From Bryoerythrophyllum caledonicum (taxonomy: Eukaryota > Streptophyta > Bryopsida > Pottiales > Pottiaceae): 64,000 bases of DNA. The DNA is taken from NCBI GenBank assembly GCA_963971425.1, contig OZ020521.1, positions 3,784,501-3,848,500 of the forward strand, read 5' to 3'. The position numbers and the translations under genes were made by a program. The notes under the pieces were generated by a model. That model searched no databases. It saw nothing but the letters and a program-made list of their open reading frames with translations, and was not told the origin of the DNA. Shown in pieces: positions 22,282 through 33,094 of the stretch; the stretch's first letter is position 1, and every line of letters begins with the position of its first letter.

Positions 22282-23790
22282 TCAGACTGGTTTGAAGGGC
22301 TGCTTTACCTTGGGCACCACTCGGCAGTGGCTGCTGTGGCTGCCGCTATTGCTCTCTAGTGACGGGCTGCGCACCAGGCGGCTGCGCAGTGGGCTGCTGC
22401 CGCTGCTGGACGTTGTGGACTCGCTGAAGCTGCCATTCTGGATACGTCCCATGCAGCTGTCGCGACGGCGTGGCGCGGTAAAGTTGGGCGACCTGGCACG
22501 CGTGGGCGGGGAGCGCTTGATCTCCACGGGGGGCGGCGGTGGCTCCTGGTAGAATTTGGGCACTGGATTTGCCTTGTAGCCAAGGCTTTTCCGCAGCTCC
22601 TTCAACTGCGCCTCCTTCTCCTCCTGTGCCTTGGCCTCCAGCTTGCGCCGCTCCTCCTCCTTGGCCTTCATGCGCTCCTCCAGCTTGGAATAGAAGTCGC
22701 GCCGCTTCTCAGAGCGCTCATCGGTTTTGAAGTGGAATCCCGAGGGTTGGGTAAGTGGCGGTGAAGTTCGCACCTTGAGCGTCGGGTGGCCACCGTCATC
22801 GCTGCCGATCTTGGGCACCTTCTTCACCGGGTCGCTCCGTGGGGTTGAGTACTGGAGCTCCTTCGCCACGGTGCCGTTGGACGTCACGGCTTTCAGCGAC
22901 GCAGCGCGCGTGGGCGTGATGTAGCGGGGCGAGTTGGGCATTGAGACCGATGCTCGCGATGTGTTCCCGTTCCATTGCTCCTTGGGCGCAGCAGGGCGGG
23001 TCGGGAGTGGCGAAGTCGAGCGCGGGGTGACTGACGCGCGTGTCGCCGCGCGCGTGGGCGTCACACTGCGAGGGCTGGGGGAGAGGGACCGGGCGACAGC
23101 CACACGGTCTGGCGTCTGGAAGGGCGCTGGCGACCTGGAGCGCTCGGGCGTAGGGCGGCGCGGGCTCATAAAGCCGCTGCGTCGGTCAGGCGTGGGCACG
23201 ACGGGGCGGGTCTCGTCGCGTCCTCGAGGCGTCGTGAGGCGTGAAGCGGCGGGTGTCTTGGACTTCGCCCTGGCAAGATCGGCCTGGAGCTGGCTAAGGC
23301 TGTTGCTGGCACTCTTGCGCGTCGGGGTTGACGGCCCGTTGCCCTTCGGTTTAAACTTCTCCTCAACGGGATCCACCCCGTTGTCAAGGCTCACGTCCAG
23401 GTTCTTGAAGGTCGCCAGGGGCGAGAGTGAGATATGGGGTCTAGTGGGCGGCGCGTCGGAAAAGAAAGGGCTCTGGTCCTCACTGCTCTTGGTGCGGAAT
23501 GCAAGCGGCATTTTCTTGGGAGACTCGTCGCTGAAGATACCCCCGGGTTGGAGAAAACCCCAGGCGCTGTTGTTGGTGCCATTGGTTCCTAGCAAGAGTT
23601 GCGGAGAAGATCCGCCGGTTGTGGAGACAGCCTTCCATGTGTCTATTGTGCTTCCACCGTTGGTGGTAGGGAACTCAAACTCCGGGAAGTCGCTGTCTTC
23701 GTCGATGGCATGCGCGTCGACTACCTGCACGGGCTTGATGTTGTAGTTCCGGTTGCGAATCGCAATGTCAGTCGCGCCTTTGGGTTCCAT
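22282..23790 (-). CDS. WVD2-like (WDL) TPX2-family microtubule-associated protein
   Basis: A single open frame of 502 residues begins MEPKGATDIAI. An acidic N-terminal segment (EDSDFPEFEFPTT, about 33-45) is followed by a long Ser/Pro/Arg/Thr-rich disordered region with repeated RSxSP/TPTRA words (about 165-310), a charge pattern typical of microtubule binding. The C-terminal TPX2 domain (PF06886 type, about 350-420) has FHFKTDERSEKRRDFYSKLE, the KLEAKAQEEKEAQ coiled segment, and KELRKSLGYKANPVP followed by FYQEPPP, which is the plant WVD2/WDL signature. A basic Ser-rich tail ends in VKQPFKPV. Plant members bundle cortical microtubules and control cell expansion and handedness. The coding region is intronless; 5' UTR introns upstream to about 24800 are likely but not defined. 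GC is much higher than in the flanks. Confidence 0.88.
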   Translation of the reverse strand: MEPKGATDIAIRNRNYNIKPVQVVDAHAIDEDSDFPEFEFPTTNGGSTIDTWKAVSTTGGSSPQLLLGTNGTNNSAWGFLQPGGIFSDESPKKMPLAFRTKSSEDQSPFFSDAPPTRPHISLSPLATFKNLDVSLDNGVDPVEEKFKPKGNGPSTPTRKSASNSLSQLQADLARAKSKTPAASRLTTPRGRDETRPVVPTPDRRSGFMSPRRPTPERSRSPAPFQTPDRVAVARSLSPSPRSVTPTRAATRASVTPRSTSPLPTRPAAPKEQWNGNTSRASVSMPNSPRYITPTRAASLKAVTSNGTVAKELQYSTPRSDPVKKVPKIGSDDGGHPTLKVRTSPPLTQPSGFHFKTDERSEKRRDFYSKLEERMKAKEEERRKLEAKAQEEKEAQLKELRKSLGYKANPVPKFYQEPPPPPVEIKRSPPTRARSPNFTAPRRRDSCMGRIQNGSFSESTTSSSGSSPLRSRLVRSPSLESNSGSHSSHCRVVPKVKQPFKPV

Positions 23791-24844
23791 GACTGCTCAT
23801 ATTTGACTTGGCATTGCACTCCTCAGGGATTTGTGCATTGTAACATACTTTCGTCAATCTTGCGCAGTTGGAAAGCCTACACAGAGTCAGAAGCTTAGAC
23901 AGAGGAACAAATCATGTCGGTAACATATCTGACATGCTCCATAATCATCACATACCTTCGTCATCATCAACTCCTTATCACATGGCAAAGGTATGTCCAA
24001 ACATCTCATCCAAACGCTCGATTGCACTCTTGCCTCTTCCAACCACCTTCACAACCACAGGACAACGGTAAAACTGGTTCAGAATTTCTGCTATCCGACA
24101 AAACATAGTGAGATAGAATTCAGAAGCCAGATCGCCGTGCTCCCTGCCACAGATCATCGTGCAAATGGTCACAATGCCCGCATCATCAGAAGCCGGAGCA
24201 CATTCACATCATCAGACTCACTTGGCAATGCATCCAACTCCACCAATAACCCAGAACAGGTCGCCTCTAAAGAACATGAAAACAGATACCCATCGCGCTC
24301 CATTGCACACGAGAATCCAACAACCACATTACCAATATAATATTCTCTCCCATCTGGAGCAGAAGAAGATACCTGCGGTGCACCTTGAGAGGCGCCACCG
24401 CTAACACTTTCTCACCAATATCAACGCAACCAGTGTGCACGAAATCCCCTCTTCCTCTCAACATCCAAATCGCTCCGATTTCTAGAACACAAGCACACTG
24501 TTCCAGATAGAAAGATCCCATAAATTGCGGCTTGCGTTCAACCCCAACCTTCACACCACATCGTCAAAATCCATGCCGAAACGCGCGATCTGGCGGACAG
24601 ATATCATCACATCCATGTCTCGCACATACAAAGAGATACACACAAACCCACACTAATGCGACGATCTGTCGAGAGAAAGCTAGATAACCTCGATAGCTGT
24701 TACCTCAGTAACCTCCAAGATAAGCACGATCCAATAATGTAATCAAAAACACAGAGGGAGATCAGGAGCGCGACCTGGATGAGCACAACCGCGTCCGAGT
24801 TGCAAGATAGATGCGCGAGCAGGCGCGTCACGGAACCTGAAGAA

Positions 24845-24925
24845 GCTGGCTCTAAACCCTAGACCCGGCCACAAAACCCGGCCTTTCCACACACTGGGCC
24901 CCTAAATATTGGGCCACCACCCCGC
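24845..24925 (-). promoter_or_regulatory. telo-box plus TGGGCC (site II) promoter motifs
   Basis: AAACCCTA at about 24851-24858 is a perfect telo-box. CTGGGCCCC and TTGGGCCACC follow within 60 bp and match site II (TGGGCY) elements bound by TCP factors. The pair is well known in promoters of plant growth, cell-cycle and translation genes. It sits about 1.05 kb upstream of the TPX2-family start codon, consistent with a long 5' leader with introns. It may also serve a divergent transcript to the right. Confidence 0.55.
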
Positions 24926-25061
24926 CCCCAAGTGAAAAACCCCAAACTTGTAAAATCCGCGACGAAAAAGCCTCCTCGGATGCCTCGCTCTGTTGCTGCA
25001 GGCCGGAGTTAATTCGTTTCTAATATTGCTTTTCCCGCATTTTCTCCGAGTTCCCGCGCCG

Positions 25062-25274
25062 ATGGCGATGGTCCTCATGCAGGGACGTGTGGAAGCGTGC
25101 TGGTTCAACCCTAGCACAGTGCTAGTTGATCTTCGACGAGATGACGATCTCTCAAGGTTGCACCGCCACGCTCAGACTTCATTGGCCGCCGTTCACGCCT
25201 TCCCAGGCGCGTACTTCGCAGACTGCCGCTCAACTAACTGCTCGTCGTGGATTGGGGGCTGCTCTTCAAAGCTG
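25062..25274 (+). other. possible truncated first exon, weak
   Basis: The GC-rich stretch right of the telo-box promoter holds a short frame starting MAMVLMQGRVEACWFNPS. No domain is recognised, the frame ends after about 71 residues, and a TTAA-flanked transposon begins at 25660. It could be a remnant of a divergent gene or just part of a GC-rich promoter or leader. Confidence 0.2.
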
Positions 25275-25659
25275 TGACGATCTACTCAATCACTTCCCAA
25301 ATTTCCCAGATCGAGAGCAGTGTGTCAGATCGATCGCAGGTTTTTCCAGGTGAGGAGCTACGAAATTGAGCGATGGTGAGGTTTCTGAGTCTCGCTTGCA
25401 ATGCCTCGCTCCGCCTGTTCATGTGGATCTCTTCGGTCTTTCGGTCTCGGACGAGCTGGAGAGGTGATTCAAGGCTTTTGTGGAGTTTCTGATCTGAATC
25501 ATCTTCCTTGCTAGTACTTGACACAAATGTCCAGCTTCAAGCATACTTCTTACCGGGAAGATTTGCACCTTGTCAAGGCTCATGCAGACTCTGGCTTCTC
25601 TTGAAGCCTCAGCGGAAGTAACAGTACTTCTGAATTTACAACAAATCATAACTAACCTA

Positions 25660-26802
25660 TTAACCCTTTGGCACCCAGGAGACCCGAAATGGGACGGTTT
25701 TAGTGTTAAAACTCAATTTTCATGAAATCCATGAGGAATTAGGTTGTGGGACTTGAAGTTCAGATTTGCACACACACTAGATGAACACTCTGCAAAAATA
25801 AATCATGATTTGGAGTTGTAGAACTCATGGAAAAGCTAGGAATACACCACAAAATACATCAAATACGCTGAAATGTAGAAGAAGAAGAACTCCGGTTTCC
25901 GAAGGAGACCGACGTGAATATAGTGTTTGATCATTCTCTTCACTAAACATATGGCTACGGGACATAGGCTAGTGTAAAAGAACTACTCCCCCCTCTGAAG
26001 GGTAACCACTTTTCTACACTAAGTGCTTTCCTACACTAATTGCCTTAGAGACAACCGACATGTCATCTCCCCCAAGGGCTTTGTGGATCCCCACACAACG
26101 AGGCCTTAGGACCCCCCACCATAATTGGATGGACTATGGTGGTAGGCACGACGCCGGCAGTAGGACTTGAACTCACAATCACCTCACTAGTGTGTCATGT
26201 CCCAGACCACTACACCAAGGCCGCTGAAATACAATGAATACCATGCCGCATACGATGTTGTATTTCATACACATGCAAAATGATTTTGGTCTTAAATTTT
26301 GATTGAAAATTTTCTTCATTGTTTTGTGGTTGTTGATCTCTCTCATTGCATACAAAACTTCAGTTTCTATCCGTACAAGTTTGGAACATTTTAAATACAA
26401 TCAAGTAAACATAAGTAAAAAACATCGTCAATAATCATGTATAAATGTTTTCTTCACGTACGATATGCCTATGCGAAGCTATTCGACCTAGTGCACATGT
26501 GAACCACATTTATTCAAATTACAATAATTATTGCAAGAATCCATTGATGGATAAAGTAGTATACCCTCCAAAGTCCACAGTTTTCATTCCCAATACACGG
26601 TAACTTTAAACACTATAATCTTTTCCAATAACCATTGGATGTTGTGCAAAATCTTTCCAAAGTTTAGATCATGGTTTGAGTTCAATTTTGTAAGGTTGGA
26701 TACTAAAACTAGGCATTGTATCTCCATCAAAGTTAGCTCAAAGAAAAAAAATAGCACATATCTTGGTTTTGGAGATACATGAACTGGGCACCAAAGGATT
26801 AA
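25660..26802. mobile_element. piggyBac-like non-autonomous element carrying a SINE
   Basis: TTAA (25660-25663) is followed by CCCTTTGGCACCCAG; the right end is CTGGGCACCAAAGGA followed by TTAA (26799-26802). The termini are inverted repeats with two mismatches in 15, and TTAA duplication plus CCC ends is the piggyBac signature. No transposase is present. After removing the nested SINE and its duplication, the element is about 0.78 kb. Confidence 0.75.
25875..26222 (-). mobile_element. tRNA-derived SINE, copy 1, with LINE-type 3' tail
   Basis: On the minus strand it starts with a tRNA-like head GGCCTTGGTGTAGTGG containing a Pol III A box (26207-26217) and a B box GAGTTCAAGTCC (26163-26174), 32 bp apart. 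The body has an internal hairpin (CCACCATA/TATGGTGG). The last about 130 bp match the 3' ends of the LINEs here: GAGGGGGGAGTAGT, then TTAGTGAAGAG, then the GC-rich hairpin with a CTTCGG loop and a TTCTTCTTCTTC tail. Flanking duplication GCTGAAAT is at 25867-25874 and 26223-26230. It sits inside the piggyBac-like element, so it is younger than that element. Confidence 0.88.
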
Positions 26803-26974
26803 CAACAAGGCCTTGTACAGGCCCTAGAAAATCTACAAATGTAATAGATCAGTCGCAAAAACATAGAACAACATCTACACGGAGGGTGCATTTCACAGTT
26901 GTTAACTTCTTTCACATAAATCATTATAGTTTCTTAATGCCTCAATCGATTGGAGATTAGGAAGATAGGTTAGG

Positions 26975-27170
26975 GAGGTTTCACACATGGATAATGGTAC
27001 GAAGGTACCAAAGGACCAAACTATGGCGAGGTGCCAAGTTTTTGAGTTGAAAAAGAATACTAAAATTTGCAATTTGTGGAGTTTGGGATTGTCCATGTGT
27101 GAAAGCCCAAGGTACCAAGTTGAGAGGCCGTGACCCATACCATTTGGCAAATCCTAAGTCAACTTCTACT
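26975..27170 (+). repeat. dispersed repeat, copy 2
   Basis: Same-orientation relative of 5290-5460, sharing GGACCAAACTATGGC near 27013 and CATACCATTTGGCAAATCCTA near 27136. Similarity stops shortly before the TTAACCCC word at 27174. Confidence 0.6.
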
Positions 27171-27173
27171 TCT

Positions 27174-28331
27174 TAACCCCTAAAGGACCAAGTGTCAAAA
27201 ATGGGCTTTTTGAAAGTTTGGTCAAGTTCATATGGTGTCAATTTCCAACATTCTTCTTTGAAACTTTTACTATAGAAGGGCATTACCAAGACCTTAGTTG
27301 GAGAATCATTTTTGTAAATTGGACATTTGATGAAAAAGTTATAGGGTTTTGAATTTCAAATTAGGAGAGCAGGCACCTCGGGCACCTCCAAAAACTATTG
27401 CTAGGACACTCTATTGAATGTGAGATTTTCAATACTCGCAAGTGATATTATTTGCCTTCAAATTGTCCAAAAAAATTATTCTTCAGTGAAAAATAACATT
27501 TTTCTTCAAGTCAAACATTTTCACACATTATTACACATTGTTGGGCAAGGAACAAAAAGACTTCTTCTTGTCCACATAGAACTTAAAGATCTTCATATTT
27601 TTTACTTTCTATTTTTCCACAACAATATGTGGTGTAAGCCTTCCTTCTAATCATTTGGATTATCAATCCTAAACATATTAAGCTCACAAAAAATTAAAGC
27701 GTGAATTGGCAAATTTGAAAAAAACCAATAAAATGGTCAAAATGCTCATTACACAAAAAAGAATCCAGCACAAGCAGCGGCATAAAAAATTAGACGAACA
27801 TTCAAATTAAAAAATTCATGTTAAAATATTGGGCAAAATATTTGGATAAAAAATTTGGGTAAAAAAATTGGGTAAAAAATCTAGATAAAGCATCCGGATA
27901 AAATATTTCAGAGTAAAAAAATTATTGTTTAAAACTAACGATTAAGATCTTGTCAAATCTTAATATTTTAATGAAAACAAATGTTCGGCACCTCCGCAAG
28001 AGTTTGGTCTTAACAATAATAAAAACCCAAACTTCCCTCGAGGGACCAAAGTCTTAGCGCAAAACCTCCAAAAAGTGTTGCCATGAAGGCATTTTAGACG
28101 CCCTTCTACCTTGGTTCAAGTGTAAAACCCCAAGGTCCCAACCTAGGCCGATTTTGAGGCTCTACACCAATCAATAGCACTTGGTATCATGGTCCATGTT
28201 AGAGAGAGGAAAGAAAATTGCATTGCCACTTTAATCAATGCAAATCAATCCAACGGTTCAATCAGCGTAGACTTCCCAAAAATCCGTTTCATTGACGACT
28301 TTTTGGTCCCTTCCTCGTTAAAGGGCTAAGG
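27174..28331. mobile_element. possible second piggyBac-like element, degenerate ends
   Basis: The left border reads TTAA then CCCCTAAAGGACCAA; the right border reads TTGGTCCCTTCCTCGTTAAAGGG then CTAA (written here in parts: TTGGTCCC, TTCCTCG, TTAAAGGG). Inversion is only partial and one TTAA is mutated or absent. No transposase frame seen. Weak call. Confidence 0.3.
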
Positions 28332-28497
28332 TAGATTTCAGTCAAGGAATTGGACGAGAGTAAAATAAACCAAGAACCTAGATTTTATAATCTATTGTAG
28401 TCATAAATTTCTAAATTGTAGATTTCTTCATTGTAGAGTTTTGTATCTCCACTGGTCCAAAGTGGGCCTTGTATAGAAAGAAGATCTATTAGTGTAT

Positions 28498-28713
28498 TAG
28501 ATTACTACACCGTTGAAAATAGTGTAGACTAGACTATTTGAAGTTTCCTACACTAATTGAAAATTTACATGCAATTGTTGACTGACACACACTTGCTTGA
28601 GAACAAATACCCAATCAGAACTTGGCATGCACATGCTTTGATGGAAATTAGTGTGAGTGATCTACATCAATAATCCCTCTATACTATATTCAGTGTTTAG
28701 TGTAGTGTATTGA
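28498..28713. mobile_element. small MITE with ACTACAC-type ends
   Basis: ATTACTACACCGTTGAAAAT at the left and, in reverse complement, CAATACACTACACTAAACAC at the right form imperfect inverted ends, with several TACACTAATTG words inside. The ends resemble those of the pogo-like elements A and B. No coding capacity. Confidence 0.4.
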
Positions 28714-29120
28714 TCCGTTATCCCCAACAGGAGTATTATTTATTCAATTATAATTTCAAATTGACAAGTACAGTATCCATGGTTCAATTACTTCCTCAAT
28801 TTTGAGTAATTCCATTTCAATTAGATAGTAATTGTAATTTTATAATTTCTCTCTAATACAATAAAGTTCAATTTGACAAAGTCACCATGCTATGTATGCA
28901 AGATGCATGCATGGCATCCACTATTTGCCATAATTGGTTTATCAAAGTGAATTGAGTTAATTCTGCTACAACTTTATTCCATTCCACTTTTACTTAATTA
29001 CAGAGTTTCAAATAGTCAAAATAGTAAGCTTCTCCTTTCTCTTTTCAGAAGTGTTTTGCTTCTTTTCTTTGATTTATCTATGGATCTATACTTGAACTGT
29101 TCTATAGTGCGTACTTAAAG

Positions 29121-29193
29121 GACTTTGTGGTGGCACAAACAGACACTTTATTCACGCCGGCCTCCCGTTGGAGACCGGAGTTCTTCTTCCTCC
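29121..29193 (+). mobile_element. 5'-truncated LINE 3' end
   Basis: GTGGTGGCACAAACAGACAC then TTTATTCACGCCGG, a short loop, AGACCGGAG and TTCTTCTTCC match the last about 70 bp of the LINE copies at 48720, 52915 and 59998. No clear target duplication was found. It is an extreme 5' truncation of the kind common for LINEs, or a SINE remnant. Confidence 0.75.
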
Positions 29194-29269
29194 TATCATT
29201 GGATCAAAGTCTAATGGACATGATTATGCAATCAGAATGTAAAAGGTGTTGAGGTAGGATAAATAGTTA

Positions 29270-30730
29270 GTTTTTCCAATTGGTAAAAATTTTGAGTTAA
29301 ATGTGTGAATTTACCAATGGAGTGACTCTTTTATGATATCTAGCTAGCGGTTGTTTGTTGGAGCCAATCACACTCATAGTTAAGGACTTAGATCCTATTG
29401 GTAGATGAAGGGTCAGCTTTGAACCAATGTGGTGCATATGAGGAAGTACAAGGGTGAGAAAAGTACCGATTGGAATTAAGTTTTTCATGCCGTGTGTGTT
29501 GAGACTCCTTCCCATGGTTGTGGTTTAATGTTTGTTGTTGAGAGATTGGATAATTGAAATTGTGTTGTGAGAAACAATTGAAGACTTGTGGAAAAATTCC
29601 AAAAAAAACTGAAAATATAATATGATAAAATTGTATATTTTGGAAATAGTAATTTGAGTAAAAGTGTAATTGTTGAAATTAAATTGTGTGTTCCTAATTT
29701 GGAGAAATTTGAGACTGTGCATTTGTGTGAGTTGTGGAAATTAAGAACCATATTGGAAAGAATAATTGACTTTCATGTGTATAGATGGCATGGTGGCCAT
29801 GTGATAAAATAACCAATTGTGGAAATCGAACATGGTAAGAAGAAAGATCGATTAGTGATCTTGAGAGTTGGAGAATGGGAGAAAAGAATTGATTGTAGTG
29901 AATTACCATTGGTGGAGAATCTGAGGTGAGATTGGAAGATGTTGAATTAATACAATGAGCAGCATTTATACCAATTGGATGACGTACCAATTGTGAATTT
30001 TATTGGAATGCATGTTTGATGGAGAATTTACCAATTGGTGCTTGAATTACCGTATGAACTTGTGGAGTTAATTTAAATTTGTGAGAGTAATTGGTGAAAT
30101 ATACCATTGGTGGAAACTGAGGAGCTTTGATTTTTGAGCCGATTGGAGGTAAGAATTGACAATCAAATCTTACCAATTGGAAATTCAATTTGGGAGTGTC
30201 ATTGTAGTTAATTGGAAATTGTACATGGGTATAATATGCATGAAATTGCCAATAGGTGTTGATGCCTGAGAAGAAATTGATTGACTTGGGATTATTGAAA
30301 ACATTGTGATGGTTGTTGGAATTATAATATGGATGACCATAATGTTCGAGAGGAATTGGTGAATCAAAGACCAATCGAGTATCACCGATTGGAATAGCAT
30401 TGGCTGAGGAAGATAACAATTGGTGAACAAAGCATGAGAGTGATTTGGATGGGCATGGAGTAGTGACAAGCCACACAACATGGACGCTACTAGGAAATAC
30501 CAATTGGAAGAATATTTTGTGACTGAAGAATAAGACTAGGAATTGAATGCATGATGAAGAAGTACAATCAGAGTCATTATAACCAGGTTTGACAATTGGT
30601 GAAAATATAAAAAGAAGATATGATTTATGACCTCAGGATCAAACTTCTGAGAGTAATATGGCACCTTGTCACATTTCCAAATTGAGTTCAAAACAACAAA
30701 AGTGACAATCCTTTTCAAAACCAATAATCT
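29270..30730. repeat. cluster of CCAAT/ATTGG motifs
   Basis: By eye about 27 CCAAT or ATTGG words occur in roughly 1.45 kb, many as the palindrome CCAATTGG followed by T or preceded by A; chance would give about three. Spacing is irregular (20-120 bp). Long minus-strand frames exist (30000-30503, 29694-29990), but their Pro-Ile-Gly and Pro-Pro-Met words come from the repeated motif and no domain is recognised. It may be a decayed tandem repeat or part of an unidentified transposon. Confidence 0.5.
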
Positions 30731-33094
30731 ATCTCCTTAGTGAACAAACTCAACCTTATTGAATTAATTTACAACTTGGTTAAAAATACATGTCAACAGG
30801 TGCTACAATAAGTCATCAAAACCCTACTTATCTAGTTGGATCTTTGTTGAGATCTCAGACTTAAAACACACAATTAAGCAAATATGCGCATAGCCAAGTG
30901 CATTGATTGTCAGTGGAAAGTGGCAATTTTTTGCTCAAAATTAAAATTAAAAAAAATCCAAGATTTTTTTATGTTTTTTGAATTGAATTTAGGCGTCTAT
31001 TGTGTTAAACATTGGCTTCTTCATGTTCACACAAGTGATATATTTTCTTCGTTTGTTAGGGATTTTTTTGGAAATACATGATTTTTAATCTAATTCACAA
31101 TTTCTTCTACGAAACTACAATCATGTACTTAAAGAGATTATAAATGCGTTTTGTATTATTATAGGATTTTAGATTATTTCACTATAAATACAATTTATAA
31201 GAGATACAATGATAAAATATGCAATTTAGTGAGAACTTGTGAAGTACCTCACTGTTTATTATATGCAAAAGATACATAATCAAACAATTCAACACTATTG
31301 CAAAGATATACTAAAGTCAAACATATCATATGGACCACTCAATATATAGTTGTACATCACCCACTGAAACTATAGAAACATCTTGAACTACATTATTTTG
31401 ACCTATTTGCACCTACACAACATGCCTGCTCGACTCTAGTATAACTCAAGGGTTCAGAGTTGATTATCAAACAAATCGACTCCCTCCACGTGTCCAATGG
31501 CGCTGCCTACCATAGCGGACAATTCATGATCTTGCACTGGACGGTCTTCTGTATCTCCAAGACTAATGGACGCATACTCAACATATTTGTGATTGCCAGA
31601 CACACCCTCCTACATATGCCTTACCCTATCATCATTGTAGTAAAGCCATTCTCTGTATTAAATGACAACTCTCGTTCTGAAGAGAAGGCCTTTTGGAATG
31701 CAATGACGTCCTCCCATACGCCGGATCTTGGAACGGAAGACAATATTGGTCTAGTATGACATTAAGTACCTCCAAACCTTGCATGTGTCTATGATTCTGG
31801 CTCTAATTAAAAAGGCACCAAAGGTTGTGGAAACCTCCCCTGTACCAAAAACAATGAAGGTGAGTCAGATTCTTCTGCCTCTGGCTGAAGCCCTTGATGG
31901 GCAAGTGTACCCCCACTTCCTATCATTGCCACCTAACTAACATCCACTACACGAGTATCTTCATCTTCTCAATAGGTGTCGTAGACGTCTCCCCCAAAAT
32001 ATCTCCCAAAGCCGGTTGCGTTGATGGAATCCTCTCTCTCGGAGGAGACAAACATGTTAATCTTTCAATCCGTGCACTCAAACTTTATGAAATTTTGTGA
32101 GGACGTTAAGAAATAAGTTTTAATTGAGATCCTACGGTTAGATGTCAGAATAAAAATGTTTGTTTCCCTCCTTACTCATTGCACTAGGAAAAACAGTTTT
32201 GAAGTGATTTTGGTGTGAAAATGCCTTGGGTCTTTAGGAGTTAAGTTACATAATCACAAACTTTTATAAACTTTGATTGCATGGATTGAAAGATTAAAGT
32301 GTTTGAAGTAGAGAACACGGTTCATTTTCTTCCCCAAGTTGTGTGCATCACAAGAGTTTCACTTCACTTGGTTTCAAAAGTTTGCATTACACATGGTCTA
32401 TAGTTATAACCATCATGTCAAGAATGATATCAGTTCCTTGTACACCATGTTTAGGCCCCTTTAGGGGCAGAGAAGAGGTGTAGCATATTAAAAAAAAGCT
32501 GTACAAGGAGTTGAGGTTCTTCAAATATTTAATTTTTTCATTTCAATGCATTTTTTCACTAAAAGGTACAAACTCATCATCATATTTGGAAGCATCATCC
32601 ATGTGTCCACAAACATATGTTTTATCAGATGAATGGTGCGTTGGAGGTTAACAATTACACGTATATTGACAAATTTGCAATCGTCATGTTTCTATTTTTC
32701 CAATAGTGATAATGGAGAGCCGAACATTTTAGACTCCTTCAATATGTCTACATACCCAAAGAGGAGATCTATTTGGGTCATAACCTCTGAAATGGGAAAG
32801 GCAGTAGAATTGTTCTTCGAACGAGGAGATGTAGTGGGCTTGGCAACCACAGAGCATGCATTAAAAAGTGGCATGGAATTGAATGAGTCAAAGTTGTTTC
32901 TATTGTAGATGGCGGTGTGTATCACTAGGGTAGACAATGCATTACATTGGACCGGAGAGATTATAGGAGAATGCCTTAGAATGCATGTGGGCTTGATCAT
33001 TTGTTGGCACTAGTCTTTCCTATGTAAACTTGTTGTCGAAGTTGATGTTACAAATGCCCATGGTAGAGTTGGATCACAAACATCACCTGTATAA
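30731..33094. other. AT-rich DNA without recognised genes
   Basis: Short frames at 31460-31759 and 32633-32908 show no recognisable domain. The second lies just upstream of the DUF7869-like relic and could be part of the same element. Nothing else identified. Confidence 0.4.

Noticed and set aside
22934-23746. Plus-strand frame of 270 codons
   Set aside because: It is the antisense shadow of the GC-rich Ser/Arg/Pro region of the TPX2-family gene on the minus strand.
26163-26222. tRNA gene on the minus strand
   Set aside because: A and B boxes are present, but the cloverleaf is not intact and the unit continues into a SINE body and LINE-type tail. The same arrangement recurs at 62909-62977.
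29694-30503. Two minus-strand frames of 98 and 167 codons
   Set aside because: Repeated Pro-Ile-Gly and Pro-Pro-Met words come from the CCAATTGG motif cluster; no domain, no splice structure.
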